Positions 30,798 through 38,761 of a DNA stretch of 43,749 nt are shown piece after piece. This stretch comes from Paenibacillus sp. VTT E-133291 (lineage in GTDB: Bacteria > Bacillota > Bacilli > Paenibacillales > Paenibacillaceae). The stretch's first letter is position 1. Every line of letters starts with the position of its first letter. The position numbers and the translations under genes were made by a program. The stretch covers positions 1 through 43,749 of the forward strand of contig NZ_NFVA01000060.1 in NCBI RefSeq assembly GCF_002264395.1, written 5' to 3'. The notes under the pieces are model-generated. The model searched no databases. It was not told the origin of the DNA and saw only the letters and a program-made list of their open reading frames with translations.

Positions 30798-31499
30798 CTA
30801 TAGAAGTTGGTAGTTCAATGTAGCCCCAAGTTCTTGCTTCTCTTCAGCAGACAACTCACGCCATTCTCCTGTTTGTAATGCCCCTAGACGAATATTCATA
30901 ATCCGAATGCGTTGCAGCTTTCTAACCTCGTAGCCAAAAGCGCTACACATACGGCGGATCTGCCGATTCTTACCCTCCGTCAAAATAATACGGAATACAC
31001 GCTCTGTAATACGAGTAACCTCACAAGGTAGCGTCTTTTCACCCAATATCTTTACGCCACTGGACATACCGGTAATAAATGATGGCGTGATCGGTCTGTC
31101 TACAGTAACAACATACTCTTTTTCATGCCGACCTTCAGCCCGCAAAATCTTATTAACGATATCCCCATCGTTGGTAAGCAGAATTAAGCCTTCTGAATCC
31201 TTATCGAGCCGCCCAATCGGGAAGATTCGCTCATGATGACCTACAAAATCAACAATATTACCCTTAATATGCTGTTCTGTAGTTGAAGTGATACCCACTG
31301 GCTTGTTTAACGCAATGTAAACCGTCTGGCTTGATGTTTCAAGCGCAACACCATCTATTCTTACATCATCGCCTGGAACGGCCTGACTGCCAAGCACAGC
31401 AGGTTGTCCGTTGATCGTAACTCTACCACCTTCCACCAGCTTATCTGCTTCACGGCGTGAACAGTATCCTGTCTCACTGATGAATTTATTGATTCTCAC
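30798..31499 (-). CDS. rluF: 23S rRNA pseudouridine synthase, RluF-like (RsuA family)
   Basis: The 233-residue protein has an N-terminal S4 RNA-binding domain (RINKFISETGYCSRREADKLVEGG...), then the RsuA/RluB/RluF catalytic domain with the active-site Asp in FPIGRLDKDSEGLILLTNDGD and the KNRQIRRM motif. The phrase NKPVGITSTTEQ..GNIVDFV fits RluF better than RluB. AAGGA lies just before a GTG at 31499, preferred over an ATG seven codons upstream; it overlaps the end of the sensor kinase gene by 14 bases, implying one transcript. Confidence 0.88.
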   Translation of the reverse strand: MRINKFISETGYCSRREADKLVEGGRVTINGQPAVLGSQAVPGDDVRIDGVALETSSQTVYIALNKPVGITSTTEQHIKGNIVDFVGHHERIFPIGRLDKDSEGLILLTNDGDIVNKILRAEGRHEKEYVVTVDRPITPSFITGMSSGVKILGEKTLPCEVTRITERVFRIILTEGKNRQIRRMCSAFGYEVRKLQRIRIMNIRLGALQTGEWRELSAEEKQELGATLNYQLL

Positions 31500-33816
31500 G
31501 TTGTCCTTCACTCCGTTCATCCTTAATATTAAGCCAAGAGGTATCCGTACCAGCTGCAGGCAGCTTGATCATAACAGTTGTCCCTTGACCCACTTCACTT
31601 TGTATTTCCAAATGACCCTTATGAGCCTGAATAATACGTTGACTAATCATTAGCCCTAAGCCTGTTCCCGATTCCTTATTGGTGAAGAAGGGCTCACCCA
31701 GCTTAGGCAGCATATCCTTAGGAATTCCTTCGCCTTGATCTGAAATAAGAATGAAAACAGAATCCAGGGTATTTCTTAACTCCATTGAAATCACACCACC
31801 ATCAGGCATGGCTTCAATAGCATTTTTGACGATGTTAATAAACACCTGCTTGAGCTGGTTCATTTCACAATGTACGGTAGATGGGTATTCAGAGAACGTA
31901 GTACTAAACTGAATCCCAAACAAATGAGCTTGACTGTCTAAAAGAGAAACCACATCCCCAAGGATATCCCGTACATCTTTTTCCTGAAAATGAACAGCTT
32001 GAGGTTTGGCCAAAATCAAAAATTCACTTACGATCAGATTAATCCGCTCGAGCTCAGATAACATTAGTTCAATATGGAGGGGGACCAAAATCTGCTTTTC
32101 TTGTTGAAGCTGCAGAAATCCTTTTAGCGTTGTAAGTGGATTTCTGATCTCATGTGCAACTCCAGCGGCTAATTGGCCTACTGTAGTCAGTTTCTCAGAG
32201 CGTCTAAGCAGTTCTTCCATACGGTTACGTTCGGTCATATCACGTGAGACGTGAATAAAGGAATGTGGATACCCGTCTTCATCACGAATCACTGAGGTAC
32301 TAACACTAACTTCAACAATTGTTCCATCCCGTTTAAGTCTTACGGTTTCAATTGGTGGTAGAGCCGCACCACTCTTTAACGCATCAAGCCGCTCTTCCTC
32401 CTGCTTAAGCGCTGTCGCAGGCACAAGGTAAGGCTTATTCCCTAGCACCTCTTTGGCACTCCATCCATACAGTTCTTCGAAGGCTCTGTTCGTACTAGTA
32501 ATTCGGCCGTCCATATCGATTGTATGTATCGCATCAGAGGTCCCATTAATGACGGATTCCAAATGTTCCTTAACTGCTCGGTTCTCTTCCAGTGTCTGTT
32601 TGAGCCGATTGGTGCGCTGCATGAGATGAGCTGTCATAGCGTTGATTCGTAGTGCCAATTGCCCTAACTCATCCCGGCTAGTTACCTTGAGTGGAGGCTC
32701 GAATTTCCCTTTGGCCACATCGTTCACTTTGGCAAGTATCGCCTGAATCGGACGAGTAACAAATCCAGACAGTATGTAACTGCATAACAAGAATAATGTA
32801 AGTAATAACAGAGATGTTGTCAGATTATTAATTAATTGTTCATGAACCACTGATGAAATTACGGAGTAATCCAATACGACTCCAATCACATAAGCCTTCA
32901 GTCCAGGAGATTCGATAGGGATATAGCTTTTGAGCACTCTTTCCCCATGTACCTTCATCTCAAGTGTAACCGGCTTCTGCTTCTCTTGAGCTAATAGAAT
33001 CGCCGCTCTATCCCGCTCCAGATTACCATAAGTATAAGTACCATACTTAATGGGGCGGTTACCAAGATTCTTATTCAATGCGTCACTTCCGTCAGCCTTC
33101 ATACTCGCCGAACCAAATGTCACTGGGTTAAATCCTGTGAGTTCTAAGATCCCTGGATTAGCTTCTTTGGTCAGCGCTGCAATTTGATCAGGATTGGTAA
33201 TTTTGACATAGTCGCTGGCTGCATTATTGAGGATAACAGGGTTTATGATGTAGTTACTTGCTTCATCATGATAATATCCCCACTTCTCAATGAAATCGAG
33301 ATTGTAGGTTGAATAATCAAATGGGCCTGACCAAAAATGGTCCAAGGCCTGCCCCTGACCCACGGATACCTCCTGATTATCGAACAACTCCAAAAAGGCC
33401 AGGTGCCAGTACCCCCAGTCCTTTGTGGACACCCCAATATCACCAGGCACCGAAGACCTTGCTATTACAATATCGTTATCAGTCTTTACCAGAATTGAAA
33501 TATTAGACACGCCCACCTTGGAAGTTAGGACCTTAAGTTCTTCATTCGTGATATTCTTATAATCGGGATCCAGCTCCTCGGAGGCAAAGATAGCCGCCAT
33601 CCTTAAATTATGCGCAATTTGATATTCTACATAGTTAGAGCTATAGTTACTTTGTTCTACAGAAACGGCCATTTGCATAGCGGTTAGTTGCATATTATTA
33701 ATGCTTTCATTCCGTAGATTGTTTTGGGCGGCATAAAGGTTAAATGTCAGGTTCAGTGCTAAAATTAGCAACACCGCCCCAAAAATAATAGCAGATAGTT
33801 TTGTCTTTATGGACAA
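31486..33816 (-). CDS. Orphan PAS-containing sensor histidine kinase (sporulation-kinase type)
   Basis: The 776-residue membrane kinase has, in order, a membrane segment (about 8-29), an extracellular sensor region of about 300 residues that resembles a Cache-like domain (GYWHLAF, NPVILNN), a second membrane segment (about 332-352), a HAMP domain (about 353-405), a PAS domain (about 415-530), HisKA with phospho-acceptor His555 (AAGVAHEIRNPLTTLKGFLQL), and a HATPase domain with N-box NIVKNAIEAM, DQGEGIP and GTGLGL. No response regulator is next to it. The HisKA sequence is very like KinA/KinB, so Spo0F is a plausible partner (inferred). Start is TTG after GAGGTG. Confidence 0.88.
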   Translation of the reverse strand: MSIKTKLSAIIFGAVLLILALNLTFNLYAAQNNLRNESINNMQLTAMQMAVSVEQSNYSSNYVEYQIAHNLRMAAIFASEELDPDYKNITNEELKVLTSKVGVSNISILVKTDNDIVIARSSVPGDIGVSTKDWGYWHLAFLELFDNQEVSVGQGQALDHFWSGPFDYSTYNLDFIEKWGYYHDEASNYIINPVILNNAASDYVKITNPDQIAALTKEANPGILELTGFNPVTFGSASMKADGSDALNKNLGNRPIKYGTYTYGNLERDRAAILLAQEKQKPVTLEMKVHGERVLKSYIPIESPGLKAYVIGVVLDYSVISSVVHEQLINNLTTSLLLLTLFLLCSYILSGFVTRPIQAILAKVNDVAKGKFEPPLKVTSRDELGQLALRINAMTAHLMQRTNRLKQTLEENRAVKEHLESVINGTSDAIHTIDMDGRITSTNRAFEELYGWSAKEVLGNKPYLVPATALKQEEERLDALKSGAALPPIETVRLKRDGTIVEVSVSTSVIRDEDGYPHSFIHVSRDMTERNRMEELLRRSEKLTTVGQLAAGVAHEIRNPLTTLKGFLQLQQEKQILVPLHIELMLSELERINLIVSEFLILAKPQAVHFQEKDVRDILGDVVSLLDSQAHLFGIQFSTTFSEYPSTVHCEMNQLKQVFINIVKNAIEAMPDGGVISMELRNTLDSVFILISDQGEGIPKDMLPKLGEPFFTNKESGTGLGLMISQRIIQAHKGHLEIQSEVGQGTTVMIKLPAAGTDTSWLNIKDERSEGQRENQ

Positions 33817-33832
33817 ACTGTTTGTTCACCTC

Positions 33833-34110
33833 TTATCCACTGGTAAATCCTTGCGGGGCCTACAATAAACATCATACCTTTTGCCCTCACATTTGAAAAG
33901 ACATTTCAATGAAGCGTTACAATTCAAGAAATATTGAAATTTAAAAGGTCTTTCTCTACAATATACAAATATAAATGCCTTCGGCGTCCTAATAAGAATG
34001 GGAAGCGTCTAAGAAACCATCCACAACTTATGCACATATAAACATTTTATTATAAAACGATGTGTACAAAAATGTGCATAAGTAGGCGGTTATCCACAGA
34101 GTTATGCACA
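33833..34110. promoter_or_regulatory. DnaA-box cluster between the sensor kinase and tadA
   Basis: Four perfect TTATNCACA 9-mers lie within 83 bases: TTATGCACA at 34028-34036 (+), 34073-34081 (-) and 34102-34110 (+), and TTATCCACA at 34090-34098 (+). A near match, TTATCCACT, occurs at 33833-33841 next to the kinase start. The sequence between them is AT-rich. In Bacillota such clusters outside oriC titrate DnaA or let it regulate nearby genes. Apart from these boxes the roughly 345-base gap holds no gene that I can see. Confidence 0.7.
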
Positions 34111-34164
34111 TTTTGTTAAGAACGAATATTTGTTCGTTGTACAATGGATATAAAGGAAGGGAAG

Positions 34165-34689
34165 ATGATCTTGAATATTAAAGCAGGTGAATCGCTAGAT
34201 GATATGCGAGCGGTTCATGAACATTGGATGAGGCAGGCGATAGCAGAAGCCCGCAAAGCTGAAGCATTAGGGGAGGTTCCCATTGGGGCAGTGATCGTAC
34301 GGCATGGTGAAATTATCGGACGCGGATACAATTTAAGAGAAACTACAATGGATTCTACAGCTCATGCAGAAATGGTTGCCATTCGTGAGGCCAGCAATGT
34401 CATGAACTCGTGGCGTCTATTGGATTGCCAGCTGTATGTTACTTTAGAGCCTTGTCCGATGTGTGCAGGAGCGATTGTACAATCAAGAGTACCACTCACT
34501 GTGTATGGCACGCCTGATCCTAAGGCTGGATGTGCTGGGACCCTCATGAATCTGTTAGAAGAACCGCGTTTTAACCATCGCACCGAAGTGATTCAGGGGA
34601 TTTTACAAGAAGATTGTGCAGACCTACTAACCTCATTCTTTCGCCGTTTACGTCAAAAACCATCGAAGGAAGACAAAGGAGAGACCTGA
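34165..34689 (+). CDS. tadA: tRNA adenosine(34) deaminase
   Basis: TadA converts A34 to inosine in tRNA-Arg(ACG). The 174-residue protein shows the zinc site HAE (His67-Glu69) and PCPMC (Cys97, Cys100) with Glu69 as the proton shuttle. The N-terminal WMRQAIAEARKAEALGEVPIGAVIV is typical. The start is uncertain: AAGGAAGGG precedes an ATG at 34165, an upstream ATG at 34144 has no ribosome site, and a TTG at 34171 is also possible. In B. subtilis tadA is next to scr and dnaX; here it is about 30 kb away and in the opposite direction. Confidence 0.93.
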   Translation: MILNIKAGESLDDMRAVHEHWMRQAIAEARKAEALGEVPIGAVIVRHGEIIGRGYNLRETTMDSTAHAEMVAIREASNVMNSWRLLDCQLYVTLEPCPMCAGAIVQSRVPLTVYGTPDPKAGCAGTLMNLLEEPRFNHRTEVIQGILQEDCADLLTSFFRRLRQKPSKEDKGET

Positions 34690-34690
34690 A

Positions 34691-35260
34691 ATGACCCTTA
34701 CTTTATATCATACCTCACATGGCATCTATATTTCTCCACTAGAGCTAAAGGATACAGAGGACTTACTGGAGCTGCGTTTGAATAATCGGGTAACACATGA
34801 ACCATTTGAACCACAACGCGATGAGCAATTCTACACTTTGGAGAGTCAACAACGGATCATTAATCAGCGTCTGGAGGATGCTCTGGAGGACAGAGCCTAT
34901 ATGTTCGGTGTCTATCTGCTTGATGGACAATTAATAGGTCAAATCACGCTGTCTAATGTCTCAAGAGGTGTAGCACAGTATGCTGATTTAGGCTATCTAA
35001 TGGATCATCGGATGCAGGCAAAAGGTTACATGACCGCTGCAGTCGGATTAGTTCTAGGCTACGCTTTTCGAGCCTTAGGTCTTCATAGGGTTCAGGCAGC
35101 CGTCTTATTGCATAATGAGGCTTCTCGGAGGGTGCTGGAGAAGAGCGGATTTAAACCTGAAGGTATCGCCCGCCAGTATCTCAAAATAAACGGCCATTGG
35201 CAGGATCATCAAACCTACGCAATATTAGCCGAAGATATGCTGCCGGATGAACACAAATAA
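34691..35260 (+). CDS. GNAT family acetyltransferase, RimJ/RimL type
   Basis: The 189-residue protein has the RimJ/RimL arrangement: LELRLNNRVTHEPFEP near the start, the acetyl-CoA loop DHRMQAKGYMTAAVGLVLGYAF, LGLHRVQAAVLLHNEASRRVLEKSGFKPEG, and a C-terminal YLKINGHWQDHQTYAI. Members acetylate protein N-termini (S5, L12) or small amines; the substrate here is unknown. It begins one base after the tadA stop with GGAGAG seven bases upstream, so the two genes form an operon. Confidence 0.87.
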   Translation: MTLTLYHTSHGIYISPLELKDTEDLLELRLNNRVTHEPFEPQRDEQFYTLESQQRIINQRLEDALEDRAYMFGVYLLDGQLIGQITLSNVSRGVAQYADLGYLMDHRMQAKGYMTAAVGLVLGYAFRALGLHRVQAAVLLHNEASRRVLEKSGFKPEGIARQYLKINGHWQDHQTYAILAEDMLPDEHK

Positions 35261-35302
35261 CTTTCTACTGACCCGTTCAAGATTAATAATCTTATTGTTC
35301 TA

Positions 35303-35355
35303 ATAAAAAAAGACCCGCATGGGCGTAAATCATACGCTGGCATGCGGGTCTTTCT
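35303..35355. terminator. Bidirectional terminator between the acetyltransferase and lipoprotein genes
   Basis: AGACCCGCATG (35311-35321) pairs with CATGCGGGTCT (35341-35351), and GCGTA/TACGC pair inside. Seven T follow on the minus strand, and TTTCTCT follows on the plus strand. Confidence 0.85.
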
Positions 35356-35370
35356 CTCGTAACTTCTTAA

Positions 35371-36462
35371 TTAATAAGTCCCCAAGCTACCGAATTGTTC
35401 CTCTAGTTGATCCATTGTAATTACATCATCACCTTGAGGAATGCCAATCTTAAACACTGGCTTCTCGTTAATCTTGTCATATTGACCTGTTCCGTTTATA
35501 GAGAAGGCTACGTTCGTACCATCTTCCGGATCATTTACTTTAATGTCCATCAATAAATCCTGATACACAGCAAATCCGTCTTTATTGATCGCCGTATTGT
35601 AATGGAACTGATTGATCGTAAGATACTTATCAAGATCAGCCAAGCTCTTATCGAATTCAGTTCTAGTCTCACTCGATGTGATCTCTTCTTTAGCCTTAGC
35701 CAGATCCGCATCATTAATTTGCAGCATATCCTTGTACTCTTCCTTGCTCACAATATCAATGATTTTAGGCAGGGCATTATTCACGAAGATAGTGATTGCT
35801 TCTTTAACATTATCGTTCGTCACTTGGAACTGAACGACCTGTTTAGCTTCTACACCCTCTGGTAAATTTGCATCCTTTGGACTAAGCTCATTAAAATATT
35901 TTCCTTCATCATATTCCGCTAATACAGTGTCCATTACTTCATTAGAGAACTTTTGCATTTTCTGTGTATCAAGAGAGCTAGGATTAAACTCAGCACCCTC
36001 TTGCTCTGCCAACGCCTTTAGATCCACTTCTACAAATTTATTGACGATGGTCTCCGGAATCGGAAAGAACGGAATCGATGGAATCTTAACATACAGCTTC
36101 TCAGTGGTCATCACCATAGGGACATTGAAGCTCATGCTCATATCTCCCTTAAGATTCAGAACCATAGTTAGCTCTGTCTGCATTGGATCAGCCTGGTAAA
36201 CACCGTCAATAGTTATATCAGCGTTCTTAAGCATGCTGAGTACCTGTGTGGTCATTGCAGCAGATTCAGCGTCAGCGGTCTCGATGGTTAGATCGTTGAT
36301 CGAGAATTTACTCTTCATTTCATATGAAGACATCGCAGTCGCTTTTGTAGCGGCTGATTTTAAGGCCTCTTTTGGCGCCTCCTGTTTACTTCCACATCCC
36401 GGCAGAATTACCGCTGCTGTAAGCAACAGTGCCGCGGTGGATAAACCCCATTTTTTGTTCAT
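35371..36462 (-). CDS. Lipoprotein of the DUF6612/LppX-like type
   Basis: The 363-residue protein has a lipoprotein signal peptide ending in the lipobox ILPGC (Cys23). The mature part starts with a Lys/Ala-rich linker and then has alternating strands of a LolA/LppX-like half-barrel (KMSSYEMKSKFSI.., DITIDGVYQADP..TELTMVLNLKGDM..). Such proteins may carry lipids or lipoprotein-like cargo, but Gram-positive members have no known role. GAGAGGAG precedes the ATG. It is monocistronic. Confidence 0.75.
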   Translation of the reverse strand: MNKKWGLSTAALLLTAAVILPGCGSKQEAPKEALKSAATKATAMSSYEMKSKFSINDLTIETADAESAAMTTQVLSMLKNADITIDGVYQADPMQTELTMVLNLKGDMSMSFNVPMVMTTEKLYVKIPSIPFFPIPETIVNKFVEVDLKALAEQEGAEFNPSSLDTQKMQKFSNEVMDTVLAEYDEGKYFNELSPKDANLPEGVEAKQVVQFQVTNDNVKEAITIFVNNALPKIIDIVSKEEYKDMLQINDADLAKAKEEITSSETRTEFDKSLADLDKYLTINQFHYNTAINKDGFAVYQDLLMDIKVNDPEDGTNVAFSINGTGQYDKINEKPVFKIGIPQGDDVITMDQLEEQFGSLGTY

Positions 36463-36564
36463 TATTTTTCTCCTCTCCCATGTAAAAAAAATCTCCCCCC
36501 CTTATGATAAACTATTTGTAAAAATCAAGAAACACTTCTTTATAATTGTTATTGTTTTTATTTA

Positions 36565-36717
36565 TTATCCTTGCGGATTATGATGGTCAACATGATTAGC
36601 CTGCTTCACCTTTTTAGAGCCAGAAAGTGGCTCTGGTGCAGAAGAATTATGCTCCTTTCTGCGCTCGCCATCGTTAGGCTGTGCCCCGGGAACTGGGATA
36701 CTTTTCGGCTTTGACAT
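36565..36717 (-). CDS. sspP: Small acid-soluble spore protein P-like (SspP)
   Basis: This 50-residue gene begins MSKPKSIPVPG and contains APEPLSGSKKVKQANH, which matches the core of B. subtilis SspP (PEPL.GSKKVKNRNH). It is hydrophilic and ends in a His-rich tail (HVDHHNPQG). SspP is a minor spore core protein made in the forespore. GGAGG lies nine bases before the ATG and overlaps the stop of the preceding gene, so the two genes are one operon with a 12-base gap. The recognition rests on one conserved segment of about 15 residues. Confidence 0.72.
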   Translation of the reverse strand: MSKPKSIPVPGAQPNDGERRKEHNSSAPEPLSGSKKVKQANHVDHHNPQG

Positions 36718-36729
36718 TGTTCATTCCTC

Positions 36730-37071
36730 CTAAGGATTAGTTATACTCTGTAGCGCCTGAGCACACTCGTGAATTTGTCGTGAATACTGTTGTGCTAATA
36801 GCTGTACTGCATCATTGTGCTCATCAATATGAATTCCACTCTGCTCCACATCAAGCAGATCAACAGCGACCTCCCTGCTATCTACATATCTGCAGCGAAA
36901 ATCAAGTGAGTACCCTTGACGTCCCGCAGCATTAAAATGAATAAGCAGACTATTCGGATCACCTTCATCCGCTAGTACATTGAAACTGTCCCCATCCTCC
37001 ATTAACGCAGGCAGGCGTTCTTGCCAGGCCGAGACAAGATTATGCTGATCTACTTCCAATTGTCTGTCCAT
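36730..37071 (-). CDS. Hypothetical protein in operon with the sspP-like gene
   Basis: I do not recognise this 113-residue soluble, acidic protein (MDRQLEVDQHNLVSAWQE, with DFRCRYVDSREVAVDLLDVEQ in the middle). It has two cysteines and no clear motif. The ATG at 37071 is 12 bases from AGGAGG; an in-frame ATG at 37083 touches that sequence directly and is less likely. Co-transcription with an sspP-like gene suggests forespore or sporulation expression, which is inference. Confidence 0.6.
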   Translation of the reverse strand: MDRQLEVDQHNLVSAWQERLPALMEDGDSFNVLADEGDPNSLLIHFNAAGRQGYSLDFRCRYVDSREVAVDLLDVEQSGIHIDEHNDAVQLLAQQYSRQIHECAQALQSITNP

Positions 37072-37181
37072 AATTATGATCATCCTCCTTCCCTAATACA
37101 TTGCGGAGAAATCAATCTTTTTATTCTCAATGGAACTAGGTTCATCAAACAATGCCTGAAACTGCACCATTTCAAGCACAA

Positions 37182-37211
37182 CAAAAAAACCGCCTCCAAA
37201 GGAGACGGCTT
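37182..37211 (-). terminator. Terminator after tRNA-Ser
   Basis: GCCGTCTCC and GGAGGCGG form a stem with a three-base loop (about 37190-37209), followed on the minus strand by a run of seven T. It ends the serS/tRNA-Ser transcript. Confidence 0.85.
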
Positions 37212-37245
37212 CTATCTGCTTATTTCTTATAGTTTCATAAAGGAA

Positions 37246-37334
37246 TGGCGGAGAGGGTGGGATTCGAACCCACGTGAGCTTGCACTCTAACGGTTTTCAA
37301 GACCGCCCCGTTATGACCGCTTCGGTACCTCTCC
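37246..37334 (-). tRNA. tRNA-Ser (anticodon UGA)
   Basis: The minus strand folds into an 89-base class II tRNA with encoded CCA. The acceptor stem is GGAGAGG/CCTCTCC, the anticodon loop is CTTGAAA with anticodon TGA, a long variable arm follows, and the T loop is GTTCGAATC. It reads UCA and other UCN codons. It lies just after serS, as in B. subtilis. Confidence 0.97.
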
Positions 37335-37401
37335 AAATGCATATAAATTTCACATGCATTAGTAATTGTAACCTAGAGTGCGATTAAAAGCAACTGTTTT
37401 C

Positions 37402-38688
37402 TTAAATATTTTTAGGTTGGATCGATTTCACATTGCGCATATACGGTTGTAGACATTCTGGAATCAGAACACTGCCATCCTCTTGCTGATAATTCTCAAG
37501 AATCGCTGCAACAGTACGTCCAACAGCCAAAGCAGATCCGTTCAGTGTATGAACAAATTCAGGTTTAGATTTCGGATCTTTACGGAAACGAATATTTGCC
37601 CGACGCGCTTGGAAGTCCTCTGTATTCGAGCAAGAAGAGATTTCACGGTACATTCCACTCTCAGGCAGCCATACTTCCAAATCATACGTCTTAGCCGATG
37701 TAAAGCCCATATCAGCTGTACATAGCCCAAGTACGCGATAAGGCAATCCAAGAAGCTGCAGGACGCGCTCAGCATCTGCTGTCATTTTCTCTAACTCCTC
37801 ATAAGAGGATTCAGGTGTAGTAAGCTTTACCAGCTCTACTTTGTTGAATTGATGCTGACGGATCAGACCGCGAGTATCACGGCCAGCCGAACCCGCCTCA
37901 GAACGGAAACAAGAGCTGTATGCTACATGATACTTAGGTAGATCTGCTGCAGTCAAAATCTCTTCGCGATAGTAGTTGGTTACAGGTACTTCCGCTGTCG
38001 GAATCAAATAGTATTCAGTGTCACGTAACTTAAACAGATCTTCCTCAAACTTAGGAAGTTGTCCCGTTCCGTACAAGCTGTCTTTATTCACAATGTAAGG
38101 CGGCAGCATTTCTTCATAGTTATGCTCCCCGCTGTGCAGATCCATCATAAAGTTAATAAGCGCCCGCTCTAAACGTGCTCCCAGTCCTTTATAAAAAACA
38201 AACCGTGATCCCGTAACCTTCGCTGCAGCTTCAAAATCAATAATATCGAGCTGCTGCGCAAGCTCCCAATGTGATTTCGGAGTAAATCCGAATTCTTTTG
38301 GCTCCGACCAGCGACGCAATTCTACGTTATCATCCTCAGATTTACCAACTGGAACTGAATCATGCGGAATATTCGGAATACTCATAGTAAGTTCAGCAAT
38401 CTGAACTTCCAATTCACGCACTTCGTCATCAAGCTCTTTAATGCGGTCAGATACCGTACGCATTTCTGCAATTAGGTCATCTGCAGGCTCACCATTCTTT
38501 TTCTTCTTAGCTACTTCACCAGACACCGTATTACGACGGTTCTTAAGACCTTCTGTTTCTTGCAGTAATTCACGTCTGCGTAGATCAAGTTGTGGAAAAT
38601 CAGCAATTAAATCCAGTGATTTACCCCGTTTCTCTAAAGCTTGTTCAACTCGAGCGTAATCACTGCGTAATACTTTTACGTCTAACAC
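37402..38688 (-). CDS. serS: Serine--tRNA ligase
   Basis: Class II synthetase of 428 residues: an N-terminal coiled-coil arm (about 30-100) that grips the long arm of tRNA-Ser, then a catalytic domain with motif 2 (CFRSEAGSAGRDTRGLIRQHQF) and motif 3 (LNGSALAVGRTVAAILENYQ). The start is GTG with AGGAGGG upstream. Only 73 bases separate it from pdxT, which is too short for the T-box leader that controls serS in B. subtilis. Confidence 0.97.
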   Translation of the reverse strand: MLDVKVLRSDYARVEQALEKRGKSLDLIADFPQLDLRRRELLQETEGLKNRRNTVSGEVAKKKKNGEPADDLIAEMRTVSDRIKELDDEVRELEVQIAELTMSIPNIPHDSVPVGKSEDDNVELRRWSEPKEFGFTPKSHWELAQQLDIIDFEAAAKVTGSRFVFYKGLGARLERALINFMMDLHSGEHNYEEMLPPYIVNKDSLYGTGQLPKFEEDLFKLRDTEYYLIPTAEVPVTNYYREEILTAADLPKYHVAYSSCFRSEAGSAGRDTRGLIRQHQFNKVELVKLTTPESSYEELEKMTADAERVLQLLGLPYRVLGLCTADMGFTSAKTYDLEVWLPESGMYREISSCSNTEDFQARRANIRFRKDPKSKPEFVHTLNGSALAVGRTVAAILENYQQEDGSVLIPECLQPYMRNVKSIQPKNI

Positions 38689-38761
38689 AAAGTTTCCCTC
38701 CTGAAAACAGCCTAAACTCTTTCAAATTGCTGCTTACAGCTTTGAAAGAGTCAGGATGTTC

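Noticed and set aside
37093..37170. 25-codon minus-strand ORF (MVQFQALFDEPSSIENKK...) between tRNA-Ser and the unknown gene
   Set aside because: No ribosome site at its ATG and no family match. A possible GTG start with GGAGG inside the terminator hairpin is too speculative to call.
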